Below, piece by piece: positions 5,971-14,362 of a stretch of DNA of 46,448 bases. Origin of the DNA: DASRCB01 sp035653295 (GTDB lineage Bacteria; Acidobacteriota; Terriglobia; Bryobacterales; Bryobacteraceae); the NCBI GenBank assembly GCA_035653295.1, contig DASRCB010000237.1:1-46448 (forward strand), written 5' to 3'. The notes beneath the pieces were generated by a model, which saw only the letters and a program-made list of their open reading frames with translations, ran no database searches and was not told where the DNA came from. The position numbers were made by a program, and so were the translations under genes. Position 1 is the first letter of the stretch; every line of letters begins with the position of its first letter.

Positions 5971-8358
5971 TCATTCCCAGCGCAGGGCGGTCATTGGATC
6001 GACCCGCGAGGCGCGCCGCGCCGGGACATAGCTGGCCAGGGCGGCGATGAGCAGGAACAGGCCCGAGATGGCCAGATACGTCGCCGGATCGGTTGCCTTC
6101 GCGCCGTAAAGCATGCTGGCCAGCACCCGGGTCACCGCCAGCGCACCGGCGACGCCGATCACGACGCCCACGATCCCGAGCGCAAGCCCTTGCCTCACGA
6201 TGAGGCGCAGCACGTCGCCGGGCTGCGCGCCCACGGCCATGCGGATGCCCATCTCCTGCGTCCGCCGCTCCACCGCGAAGGCCACCACGCCATAAATGCC
6301 GATGGTCGCCAGCGGCAGCGCGAAGAGTGCGAACGCCGTGAGCGCGAAGGCGCTGAACTGCTGCGGCGCGATCGAATTGGCGAGCCGGGCCTCCATGGTC
6401 CGCACGTCGTACAGCGGCGATTGCGGCGCGGCCTCGCGAAACGCGTTCCGCACCGCGGGAACCAGCGATACCAGACTTGTCCGGCTGCGGACGGCAAAGA
6501 ACGACCAGTCCGGGGTGCCGCCCTGGTATTGCGGAACGTAGATCTCCGCCGGGCCGGCGGTGGTCAGCTCCTGATGGAGGACATTCCCGACCACCCCGAC
6601 AATCTCGCAGCGCCGGTCGTGCACGACGATGTGCTGGCCTACGGGATTGGAGTGCGGCCAGTAGCGGTGCGCGAGCGTTTCATTAATGATCGCCACCAGC
6701 GGCGTCGGCCGCCGATTGTCGGCTTCGCTGAAGACACGCCCCTTCAGAAGCGGGATTCGCATGACGTTGAAATAACCGCTCGAAACGGTGCGGTAATCCG
6801 CGAGCGGGCTCTCGCGGGGCGGGAAGGTCACGCCCTCGATATCGAAGTTCGAGGAGGTTCGCGAGCCGCTGAACGGCAGGTCGTTTGTCGCGGCCGCGTC
6901 TTCCACGCCGGGCAGCGCGCGAACGCGATCGATGATTTGCTGATACAGGACGGCGCGCTGGCGCTCCTCGGGATACTGCGACCAGGCAACCGAGATGCGC
7001 ATGCCCAGCACGTTGGCCGCCTGGAACCCGGGATCGACGCGCCTCAATTGCCAAACCGTCTTCATGAGCAGGCCGGCCCCGATGAGCAGCATCACCGAAA
7101 GCGCGAGCTCCGAAATCACCAGCACACTGCGCAGCCGCCACGAGCCGCCCGTGGCCGATTCCCAGCCGCTTTGCTTCACCGCCGTGGCGAGGTCCACGCG
7201 AGAGGCGCGGAAGGCCGGCGCGAGTCCGAAGAGCACGGCGGTGACGAGCGACGCGATCGCGGTGAAAATCACGACCCGGGCATCGACATGAATCGCCTCG
7301 TTGCGCGGCATGATGCGGCCGGCGCCGGCGGTGAGCAGGCGGACTCCAGCGAGGCTCAGCGCAAGCCCCAGCAGCCCGCCCGCGATGGCGAGGATTGCGC
7401 TCTCCGTAAGCAGCTGCCGGATCAGCCGTGGCCGGTTCGCTCCCACCGCGCTGCGGATGGCAAACTCCTTCTGCCGCGTGACGCCGCGGGCGAGCAGCAG
7501 ATGCGCGACATTCGCGCAGCCGATGAGCAGCACCAGCGCCACGGCGCCCCACAGCAACAGCAGGCCGCGCCGGAAATTGCCGGTCATCTCGTCCTGGAGC
7601 CGGACCAGCTTCACGCCGTAACCCTGGTTCGAGTCCGGGTACTGCCGTTCCAGGCGATGCGCGATGGTCGTCATTTCCGCCTGCGCCTGGCTCAGGGTCG
7701 CGCCGCGTTTGATTCGGCCGACGCCGTAGAGGTGATGGCTGCCGCGGCTCTCGGATTTCAGTTCGAAGGCCGGTGTGGCCCACAGGTCGGTTCCATACGC
7801 CGGGAACCGAAACCAGTCGGGCATGACGCCGATTACCGTGTACGGCTCGCGATCGAGTGTAATCGGCCGGCCGAGGATTTTCGGATCGCCACTGAAGTAA
7901 TGCCGCCAGGCGCTGTAGCTGAGCACCACGACGCGCTCGCCGGAACGATCTTCGTCCGCCCTGAAGGTGCGGCCCAGCAGTGGCTGCGCCTGATACACGC
8001 GGAAGAACGGGCCCGAAACGAAGCAGGCATCGAGCCGCGCCGGAGCGCCGTGGGTGATCAGCGCCGGGCTCTCCCACTCATAAACGGCCATGTCGGAGAG
8101 GGTCGAGCTCTGCCGTTGCCAGTCGAGGAAATTGTACGGCGAGACGACCTGCTCGGCCTGTCCGCGCGACAGATTCGTTTCCCAGATCTGCACCACGCGA
8201 TCCGCGTCCGGAAACGGCAGCGGCCGCAGCAGGACGGCGTTGACAACGCTGAAGACCGCGGCGTTGGCGCCGAGCGTCAGCGCGAGCACGAGAACGGTGA
8301 CCGTCGTGAACCAGGGATTGCCGCGCATCTGTCGCAGCGCGTAGCGGAGATCCTGCAT
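5971..8358 (-). CDS. Orphan MacB/FtsX-type ABC permease (ADOP class)
   Basis: A 795-residue membrane protein with a duplicated permease plan. The order is N-terminal helix (LRYALRQMRGNPWFTTVTVL), periplasmic MacB_PCD domain (about 45-240), three-helix FtsX block (about 275-395, with GCANVAHLLLARG), a second helix and periplasmic domain (about 410-640), and a second FtsX block ending PARRASRVDPMTALRWE. Acidobacteriota encode dozens of these long permeases without a neighbouring ATPase, and none is adjacent here. The closest ATPase is the truncated one at 46150. The substrate is unknown; relatives move peptides, macrolides or lipoproteins, or transmit force rather than transport. It is divergent from the GMC gene with a 52-bp gap. 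Confidence 0.93.
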   Translation of the reverse strand: MQDLRYALRQMRGNPWFTTVTVLVLALTLGANAAVFSVVNAVLLRPLPFPDADRVVQIWETNLSRGQAEQVVSPYNFLDWQRQSSTLSDMAVYEWESPALITHGAPARLDACFVSGPFFRVYQAQPLLGRTFRADEDRSGERVVVLSYSAWRHYFSGDPKILGRPITLDREPYTVIGVMPDWFRFPAYGTDLWATPAFELKSESRGSHHLYGVGRIKRGATLSQAQAEMTTIAHRLERQYPDSNQGYGVKLVRLQDEMTGNFRRGLLLLWGAVALVLLIGCANVAHLLLARGVTRQKEFAIRSAVGANRPRLIRQLLTESAILAIAGGLLGLALSLAGVRLLTAGAGRIMPRNEAIHVDARVVIFTAIASLVTAVLFGLAPAFRASRVDLATAVKQSGWESATGGSWRLRSVLVISELALSVMLLIGAGLLMKTVWQLRRVDPGFQAANVLGMRISVAWSQYPEERQRAVLYQQIIDRVRALPGVEDAAATNDLPFSGSRTSSNFDIEGVTFPPRESPLADYRTVSSGYFNVMRIPLLKGRVFSEADNRRPTPLVAIINETLAHRYWPHSNPVGQHIVVHDRRCEIVGVVGNVLHQELTTAGPAEIYVPQYQGGTPDWSFFAVRSRTSLVSLVPAVRNAFREAAPQSPLYDVRTMEARLANSIAPQQFSAFALTAFALFALPLATIGIYGVVAFAVERRTQEMGIRMAVGAQPGDVLRLIVRQGLALGIVGVVIGVAGALAVTRVLASMLYGAKATDPATYLAISGLFLLIAALASYVPARRASRVDPMTALRWE

Positions 8359-8410
8359 TCTTCAAGTTTGGACGAAAACAGGGGCTGCGGCGTGGCATAC
8401 TGGCAGGCGC

Positions 8411-10105
8411 GTGCCGAAGGATAAGAAGACGTGGGATGCGATTGTGGTCGGCTCCGGGGCCAGCGGAGGGTGGGTAGCCAAGGAGCTCACCGAGCGCGGC
8501 ATGGAAGTGCTGATGCTCGAAGCTGGTCCGCCGCGCATTCCGGAGCGTGATTTCAGCGAGCACGTCTGGCCGTATGGTCTGCGATTCCGCGGCTTCGGCG
8601 ATCAGAAGGCGCTGCTGACGAAGCAGCCCATCCAGCGGCTGTGCTACGCCTGCGACGAGTACAGCCATCAGTTCTTCATCAACGACGCCGAGCATCCGTA
8701 CACGTTCCCCGAAGACAAGCCCTTCATGTGGATCCGCGGGCGGCAGGTGGGCGGGAAAACATTTTGCTGGGCGCGGATCAGCTATCGCTACAGCGATAAC
8801 GAGTTTCAGGCCGCTTCGCGCGACGGCTACGGCGAGAGCTGGCCCATCACGTACAAGGACCTCGAGCCGTACTACGACCGGGTGGAGCGGTACATCGGCG
8901 TGAGCGGATCGCGCGAAGGACTGCCGCAACTGCCGGACGGGCAGTTCCTCCCGCCGATGCGGTTTTCCTGCGGCGAGGAATATGCACGCGGCATCGTAGA
9001 GAAGCAGTTCGGATGGCGGATGATCATCGACCGTACCGCCAACCTCACCGTCCCGCACAACGGCCGGCCGGCATGCCACTATTGCGATCAGTGCCAGCGC
9101 GGGTGCTTCACCGCGTCGTACTTCAACAGCCCATCGGTGACCCTGCCGGCGGCGGCGCGTACGGGTCGATTCACGCTCGTCAGCGATGCGGTGGTCAGCC
9201 ACGTTGTGATGGATGACGAAGGCAAGGCGAGCGGAGTCGGGTATATCGATGCCGCGACGAAGCAGGCGCGCGAGGAGCGAGGGCGCGTCGTGGTGCTGGC
9301 GGCGGCGGCGCTGGAATCGACGCGCATCCTGCTCAATTCGCGATCGCGGCGCTTCCCGGACGGGGTCGGCGCATCGAACAACGCGCTGGGCCATTACCTG
9401 ATGGATCACTTCACGCTGGAGGGCGCCGAGGGAACGCTGCCGGTGCTGCGCTCCGGCGTGCGCGAGACCGTCGGCCGGCCCTGCGGCGTCATCATTCCCA
9501 AATACGTGAACGCGGTGGCCGGGGCCGAGGACAGGAACTTCCTGCGCGGGTTTTACTTCTTCGCCGACTCGCGGCAGGAGTTGTACGGGCACGCCTTCCG
9601 CATCCGCGGCATCGGCAACGAGCTGCGTGCGAAGGTGCGGTCAGACATCCCCTGGCGGTTCAGCATCACGCCGCAGGGCGAGTGCCTGCCGCGTCACGAT
9701 AATTTCGTCACGCTCGACCCGGAAAAGAAGGACGCATGGGGCATCCCGGCGCTGCATATCAGCGCATCATACGGCGAGAACGAACACGCCATGGCGAAAC
9801 GCATGCGCGAGCGGACCGGGGAAATCATGGACGCGCTGAAGCTGGAGGAGCGCACCCCGCCGATGGACGCGCTGAGCCCGTTCGGCAAGAACATTCATGA
9901 GTGCGGCACGGCGCGCATGGGGAACGATCCGCGCACCAGCGTCGTGAACAGGTTCAACCAGCTGCATGATGTGAGGAACGTATTCGTGACCGATGGCGCC
10001 TGCTTCGTCACCCAGGGTTGTTACGAGCCGACCCTGACCATCATGGCGATTTCGGCGCGCGCCGGGGAGTACATCGCGGGCGAGTATGGGAGAGGGAACC
10101 TGTGA
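8411..10105 (+). CDS. GMC-family FAD dehydrogenase, catalytic subunit
   Basis: A 564-residue glucose-methanol-choline type flavoenzyme. FAD binding is shown by G14-S-G16-A-S-G19 and acidic E37 near the N-terminus. The C-terminal catalytic segment has H496 (KNIHECGT), then FVTDGACF and E-P-T-L-T-I where many relatives read N-P-T-L-T-I. A cysteine-rich stretch (CHYCDQCQRGC, about 218-228) is typical of membrane-linked dehydrogenases of this type. The start is the GTG at 8411, since the frame has no earlier start and the Rossmann strand begins at once. It overlaps the next gene by four bases (GTGA), the usual pairing with gluconate 2-dehydrogenase subunit 3. It probably oxidises a sugar or sugar acid in the periplasm after piggy-back Tat export with its partner and passes electrons to a cytochrome c. 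The substrate is unknown. Confidence 0.9.
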   Translation: MPKDKKTWDAIVVGSGASGGWVAKELTERGMEVLMLEAGPPRIPERDFSEHVWPYGLRFRGFGDQKALLTKQPIQRLCYACDEYSHQFFINDAEHPYTFPEDKPFMWIRGRQVGGKTFCWARISYRYSDNEFQAASRDGYGESWPITYKDLEPYYDRVERYIGVSGSREGLPQLPDGQFLPPMRFSCGEEYARGIVEKQFGWRMIIDRTANLTVPHNGRPACHYCDQCQRGCFTASYFNSPSVTLPAAARTGRFTLVSDAVVSHVVMDDEGKASGVGYIDAATKQAREERGRVVVLAAAALESTRILLNSRSRRFPDGVGASNNALGHYLMDHFTLEGAEGTLPVLRSGVRETVGRPCGVIIPKYVNAVAGAEDRNFLRGFYFFADSRQELYGHAFRIRGIGNELRAKVRSDIPWRFSITPQGECLPRHDNFVTLDPEKKDAWGIPALHISASYGENEHAMAKRMRERTGEIMDALKLEERTPPMDALSPFGKNIHECGTARMGNDPRTSVVNRFNQLHDVRNVFVTDGACFVTQGCYEPTLTIMAISARAGEYIAGEYGRGNL

Positions 10106-10725
10106 TCAGCCGGAGATGGGTGCTGCAGCTGGGCGCCGGAACGGTGCTGAGCGGTTTTCACGGCTGGGCGGAGGAGCAATCGGCGCCGCTGCCGCCGGGC
10201 GTGTATGGTCCGTCGCTGAACCACCTGGGGCACGCGCTCCAGGCGGCGAACGCGCGCCCTTTGGCGGAGTATCGCCCCCGCTTCTTCGACGCGCGCGAAT
10301 ATGCGCTCATCCAGCGCGTTTTCCGCGTGTTTCTCGGCGATGTTTCCGGCGATACGATCCGCGAGATCGCGAACTGGGCCGATCTGACGCTGGCCAATTC
10401 CCTGGCAGTGCGCGATGCAGCGCGGGCGCTTTCGCCGGCCGAGCGAGCCCTCGCCGTGGCATATTACGGCACCGCGCCAGTGCAGGCTCTCGAGAGCGAC
10501 GATTCGGTCCGGGTGATGCGGGACGGGCTGCGCAGCCTCATCGGAGTGGAGACGGACAGTGCGCTTGCCGAAGCGCTGCAGGAGGGCACGCCGTTCTACA
10601 ATCTGGCGCGCCGCGCCGCGATTGACGGTTATTACACATCGCGTGAAGGCCTGAAGGACCTGAACTACAAGGGCAACGCAATGTATGCCGAATCGCCGGG
10701 CTGCGCGCACCCGATTCATTTTTAG
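10102..10725 (+). CDS. Gluconate 2-dehydrogenase subunit 3 family protein, Tat signal
   Basis: A 207-residue partner of the GMC dehydrogenase. The GTG at 10102 overlaps the upstream TGA. The N-terminus reads ISRRWVLQLGAGTVLSG, a twin-arginine motif (R4-R5) followed by a hydrophobic stretch, so the folded heterodimer can be exported by Tat although the large subunit has no signal of its own. The body contains the family's helical region (FFDAREYALIQRVFRVFLGD) and ends with GCAHPIHF. In characterised complexes this subunit assists assembly and export and tethers the flavoprotein. A hairpin with a following T-rich stretch lies 16 bp after the stop. Confidence 0.87.
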   Translation: MISRRWVLQLGAGTVLSGFHGWAEEQSAPLPPGVYGPSLNHLGHALQAANARPLAEYRPRFFDAREYALIQRVFRVFLGDVSGDTIREIANWADLTLANSLAVRDAARALSPAERALAVAYYGTAPVQALESDDSVRVMRDGLRSLIGVETDSALAEALQEGTPFYNLARRAAIDGYYTSREGLKDLNYKGNAMYAESPGCAHPIHF

Positions 10726-10741
10726 GTTGCAAGATCTGTGC

Positions 10742-10760
10742 GCGCCAGAGACACTGGCGC
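10742..10760 (+). terminator. Probable terminator after the GMC operon
   Basis: GCGCCAG and CTGGCGC form a perfect 7-bp stem with loop AGACA, 16 bp after the stop at 10725. A GTTTTGATTT tract follows within 8 nt. This fits an intrinsic terminator for the GMC and subunit 3 pair. Confidence 0.6.
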
Positions 10761-10784
10761 CTGAAGTTTTGATTTGCAGATCCG

Positions 10785-10810
10785 GGCCCGCGCCGCCCGC
10801 GGCGCGGGCC
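10785..10810. repeat. Perfect 12-bp GC-only palindrome
   Basis: GGCCCGCGCCGC is followed by CC and then its exact reverse complement GCGGCGCGGGCC, giving a 12-bp all-GC stem with a minimal loop. It is the strongest palindrome I found in the window and lies in otherwise gene-free sequence. Confidence 0.8.
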
Positions 10811-11211
10811 GGACCCGGCTGCTCTATCGTCGTCACTGATTGACCGGACGCGTTGTTGTTAGAACGCGACGCCCGGTGGACCACAATTCAACGCACTCGC
10901 CGCAACCCGGAATCTGATGTCCGGACTACGGCTCACTGCCTGTACGCTGTCCTCGTCGTTTAATTGGATGCGCATCGTTATCCCTTGCGGTACCGATCCG
11001 GAGAGGAGCCACGTTTAGCGCCGGTTAAGACGCCCAGCGGTTGCAAACTACGCAACGAACAACGAATCGAACAATCTGCTCAGCCTGGCCAGCCTTCGCA
11101 TTACGATCTTCGCAAAGCCGGAATGGGCTGGGTGTGGAAGTTGTTGAAGCGATTGAGGCAAAAGCGTGTGATCGGCGGAACTGGCGCCCCATCGAAATCG
11201 TACTTACGATT

Positions 11212-13635
11212 ATGGGAAACGATGTGCGGCACGCCGTGCGCGGGCTGGCGCGCGATCGCGGGTATACGGTTATCGCTCTGCTGACGCTGGCCTTCGGCAT
11301 TGCGGTAAACACGGTTATTTTCTCCATCGTGGACGCCGTCCTCCTCCGTCCGCTGCGCTTCCGGGACCCGGGGCAGCTGGTGGTGATCAATGAAGTCATA
11401 CCGGAGATGAGCCAGCTGTATCCGCGGCTGCCGGTAAATGCGCGGCACTATTTCGAATGGCGCGAAAAGGGCAAATCGTTCTCCGAGATGGGCATCATCG
11501 ATGCCCGCGATTTCAACCTCACGGGCGCGGGCCAGCCGGAGCAGCTGAAGGGCGCGCGCATCTCCGCGAGTGTGCTGCCGATGCTCGGCGTGCAGCCCGA
11601 ACTGGGGCGCAATTTCACCGCGGAGGACGACCAGCCCGGCCACGAGCACGTGGTGATCATCAGCGATGCGCTCTGGAGCCGCCGTTTTCATCGTGACCCG
11701 GGCATCCTCGGCCGGACACTCACGCTGGACGAGACGCCGCACACCGTAATCGGTGTTCTGCCGGCGTCCTTCGAATTTCCGAAGGGCCAGGCCGATCCGC
11801 TGACTCGGCTGCCGGAAAGGAGCGAGATCTTCCGCCCGACCGGCTTCCGCCGCGATGCCATCGACTGGTTCGGGCAATTCAACTATTCCGTGATTGCAAG
11901 GCTGCGCCCCGGTGTTCCGCCGCAGAAGGCCCTGGCCGAGGTAAACGTGATCCAGTCGGACATCGTGAAGCACGTTCCGCAAAAGATGCACCTTACCGCG
12001 TACCTCGCGCCGCTGCAGGAGCAGATCACGGGACCGGTGCGGAAGGGGCTGTTGATTCTGTTCGCGGCGGTCGGGGCGGTGCTGCTGATCGTTTGCGTAA
12101 ATCTTGCGAACCTGGCGCTGGCGCGCGCCACGGGGCGGGGGCGCGATCTCGCGATTCGCGGAGCGCTGGGCGCCTCACGCGTGGATTTGGTCCGCTACAT
12201 TCTTGCCGAGAGCCTGTGCCTCGGCCTTGCGGGCGGCGCGGCGGGACTCGCGCTGGCGTGGGGCGGGCTGCGCGCCGTGCTGGCGTATGCGCCCGTCGAC
12301 CTGCCGCGCATCGACGAGGTCCATCTCGATGCGCAGGCGCTGTTGTTCGCGCTCGCGGCATCGGTGCTGAGCGGGATTCTGTTCGGCATTCTGCCGGCCC
12401 TGCGCGCTTCCGCCGCCGACCCGCAGCAGGCGCTGCGAGCCGGTTCGCACACGGTGACTGAAGGCCGGCATGGCCTGGTTACCCGCGACCTGCTGGTGGG
12501 CTTCGAAGCGGCGCTCAGCGCGGCGCTGCTGATCGTCGCCGGCCTGCTGATCGGAAGCTTCGCGCGCCTGCTTCAGGTAGACAAGGGATTCGACGCCGAG
12601 CGGCTGATTGCGGCGGAAGTCAACCTGCCATCCAAGCGCTACGAGGATGGCAAGCGGCGCGAGCAGTACTATCGCCAACTCGAAGCGAAGCTGGAGAGCA
12701 TTCCCGGCGTGAGGCGCGCCGCGCTGGTTTCGCACCTGCCACTCCAGGGCGAGACGTGGGTGGACCTGATGAAGAAGGAAGGCGACAACCGGCCCATGAC
12801 CGAATTGCCGCCGATTAACGTGCGTTTCTGCAGCGGCGATTATTTTCGGACCATGGGCATTCCTCTGGTGGCGGGGCGCGCGTTCGTCGACTCGGACCGC
12901 AACCGCAAAGTGGGGATCGTGTCCGAGATCGTCGCGCGCCAGGTCTGGCCCGGCGAGAACGCGATCGGCAAGAGATTCGGCGACGGGGATGATAAGGATC
13001 TCATGGAGGTGGTGGGGGTGGTCCGCGATGTTCGGGTGGGGTTGGACAAGAAACCGGTGCTGACGGAGTATCAGCCGTACTGGCAGCGGAGCGAGACATC
13101 CATGAACGTGGTGCTGCGAACGGCGATGGATGAGCGGGCGATCGCGCCGGGGGTGCGGGATGCGATATGGAGCATCGATCCGGACACGGTGATCGGCGAA
13201 ATGCAGACCATGCAGAAGATCGTGTCGCGATCGGTGGGCCAGCGGAAATTCCAGGTGCAGCTGATCGCGGGTTTCGCGGCTGCGGCTCTGTTGCTGGCCT
13301 GCATCGGAATTTATGGCGTGGTGGCGTGGTCGACAGCGCGGCGGAAGAACGAGATCGGGATTCGTATGGCGCTGGGCGCACGGTCAGGCGGGGTGGAGCG
13401 CATGGTGATGGCGAACGGGATGCGGCCCGTGCTGGCGGGACTGGCGGTGGGCATCGTGGCGGCGCTCGCGCTGGCGCGCGTGCTCGGCAGCGTGCTGTTC
13501 GGAATCAGCGCGCATGACCCGCTGACGATTATCAGCGTGGCCTGCATTCTGGCCGGCACTGCCGCGCTGGCCTGCTGGGTCCCGGCGCGGCGGGCGACGA
13601 GAGCGGATCCGCTGGACGCACTGCGGTACGAGTAG
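11212..13635 (+). CDS. Orphan MacB/FtsX-type ABC permease (second ADOP)
   Basis: An 807-residue paralogue of the permease at 5971-8358, in the opposite orientation. It has the same order: helix (GNDVRHAVRGLARDRGYTVI), MacB_PCD domain, FtsX block (NLANLALARATGR), second helix and periplasmic domain, and a second FtsX block ending PARRATRADPLDALRYE. The ATG at 11212 is chosen because conserved ADOP sequence begins immediately; the frame is open for 57 more codons upstream, but that stretch (rich in Thr/Arg/Asn) does not look like protein. No ATPase or PadR-type regulator is adjacent, so its partner must lie elsewhere or it works without one. REP palindromes follow 3 bp after the stop. Confidence 0.92.
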   Translation: MGNDVRHAVRGLARDRGYTVIALLTLAFGIAVNTVIFSIVDAVLLRPLRFRDPGQLVVINEVIPEMSQLYPRLPVNARHYFEWREKGKSFSEMGIIDARDFNLTGAGQPEQLKGARISASVLPMLGVQPELGRNFTAEDDQPGHEHVVIISDALWSRRFHRDPGILGRTLTLDETPHTVIGVLPASFEFPKGQADPLTRLPERSEIFRPTGFRRDAIDWFGQFNYSVIARLRPGVPPQKALAEVNVIQSDIVKHVPQKMHLTAYLAPLQEQITGPVRKGLLILFAAVGAVLLIVCVNLANLALARATGRGRDLAIRGALGASRVDLVRYILAESLCLGLAGGAAGLALAWGGLRAVLAYAPVDLPRIDEVHLDAQALLFALAASVLSGILFGILPALRASAADPQQALRAGSHTVTEGRHGLVTRDLLVGFEAALSAALLIVAGLLIGSFARLLQVDKGFDAERLIAAEVNLPSKRYEDGKRREQYYRQLEAKLESIPGVRRAALVSHLPLQGETWVDLMKKEGDNRPMTELPPINVRFCSGDYFRTMGIPLVAGRAFVDSDRNRKVGIVSEIVARQVWPGENAIGKRFGDGDDKDLMEVVGVVRDVRVGLDKKPVLTEYQPYWQRSETSMNVVLRTAMDERAIAPGVRDAIWSIDPDTVIGEMQTMQKIVSRSVGQRKFQVQLIAGFAAAALLLACIGIYGVVAWSTARRKNEIGIRMALGARSGGVERMVMANGMRPVLAGLAVGIVAALALARVLGSVLFGISAHDPLTIISVACILAGTAALACWVPARRATRADPLDALRYE

Positions 13636-13638
13636 CGT

Positions 13639-13678
13639 GCGGGCCAAAGGCATCCTGCGGGCCAAAGGCCCGCTCTAC
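13639..13678 (-). repeat. REP element with a partial tandem copy
   Basis: GCGGGCC-AAA-GGCCCGC (13657-13673) is a perfect 7-bp hairpin. Read on the minus strand it is preceded by GTAG (13678-13675), the REP head tetranucleotide. A partial direct copy lies at 13639-13651. It sits between the ADOP stop and the RAYT stop. Confidence 0.7.
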
Positions 13679-13689
13679 AATGCACACAG

Positions 13690-14358
13690 TTAATCAGTCC
13701 GGAACGGGGCGTCGCCGGTGAAGGCGCTGGACCAGGGCCACGTCTCGATCGAAGCGGCCAGCCCCGCGCGGACGGGATTCCGCTCGACGTATTTGATAAT
13801 CCGGCTCAGTTCATCACTATTCCGCACGCAGTGATCGTAGGACTCGTATTGCCAGAACGGATTGCCTGTCCGTCGTAATACCTCATTGGCGTCATGGGCG
13901 GTGGATCCCTTCAGCCATCGTGTGAGCTTGGGCAACTCGACCTTCGGGCGAATCACGATGTGTACGTGGTTTGGCATGATTGCCCATGCGATCAGCTCGT
14001 AGAGGCCGTAATCGCGGTCACCCAGCTCAAGCGCCCTGGCGACGACTGCCGAGATCCTGGCATCGCGAAGCCAGGCGGGCCCCGACGTCACGCGATCCAA
14101 CATCCGATCTTCTTCGACAAATCTGATCCCATCATCTGGAGAACCAGTGGCAACCGCAAGCGGTAGCGTTCCGAACAGGCGCCACGTGATGAAGAGGATG
14201 GCTCCTGGCGGGTAGTAGTGCGGGAGTCTTCTGCGGTGGTACGTCCGGCTTATGTTCTGCACAAACCATAGTGCAGCAGGATTCCCGATGTTCGCCTTGT
14301 AGTGCAAGCCTTCGGCTTGCATATTTTCCTGGGTGCAAGCCAAAGGCTTGCACCACAA
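13690..14358 (-). CDS. REP-associated tyrosine transposase (RAYT)
   Basis: A protein of up to 222 residues of the Y1 HUH family. The HUH metal motif is H131-V-H133 (AIMPNHVHIVI). Downstream is the tyrosine-bearing YESYDHCVRN segment (Y174 is the best catalytic candidate), then IIKYVERNPVRAGL, a signature of RAYT proteins rather than IS200/IS605 TnpA. RAYTs cut and join single-stranded REP hairpins and are thought to spread them without mobilising themselves. The start is uncertain. The first 24 codons translate the REP palindromes at 14299-14356, so the true start is probably downstream, for example the GTG at 14262, though no ribosome binding site is evident. REPs on both flanks make this a self-contained RAYT unit. 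Confidence 0.88.
   Translation of the reverse strand: MWCKPLACTQENMQAEGLHYKANIGNPAALWFVQNISRTYHRRRLPHYYPPGAILFITWRLFGTLPLAVATGSPDDGIRFVEEDRMLDRVTSGPAWLRDARISAVVARALELGDRDYGLYELIAWAIMPNHVHIVIRPKVELPKLTRWLKGSTAHDANEVLRRTGNPFWQYESYDHCVRNSDELSRIIKYVERNPVRAGLAASIETWPWSSAFTGDAPFRTD
14299..14356. repeat. Inverted pair of REP elements (BIME-like)
   Basis: The first REP (14299-14321, plus orientation) is GTAG followed by TGCAAGCC-TTC-GGCTTGCA. The second (14332-14356, minus orientation) has a 10-bp stem built on GTGCAAGCC and GGCTTGCAC around AAA; its head reads GTGG on the minus strand. The GTRG heads point outward, as in a bacterial interspersed mosaic element. They lie just upstream of or at the RAYT 5' end and 7 bp from the stop of the SMP-30 gene. 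Confidence 0.8.
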
Positions 14359-14362
14359 AAAC

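Larger units (their letters stand above)
10726..11211. other. 486-bp gene-poor intergenic region
   Basis: No convincing coding frame is present between the subunit 3 gene and the second ADOP permease. It holds the terminator hairpin at 10742-10760, the GC palindrome at 10785-10810, and lower-GC sequence around 10940-11210 that is likely the upstream control region of the permease. Short open frames here lack recognisable protein character. Confidence 0.6.

Noticed and set aside
8359..8410. TTGGAC and CATACT as a promoter for the GMC operon
   Set aside because: Spacing is 22 bp, too long for a sigma-70-type promoter.
6190..8424. A 744-codon open frame on the plus strand opposite the ADOP permease
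   Set aside because: It is low-complexity Arg/His/Gln-rich sequence typical of antisense frames in high-GC DNA; the minus-strand frame has complete permease domains.
13690..14358. Reading the HUH gene as an IS200/IS605 transposase with its own insertion sequence ends
   Set aside because: No TnpB, and the flanking palindromes recur alone elsewhere with GTRG heads, which fits RAYT/REP rather than an IS.
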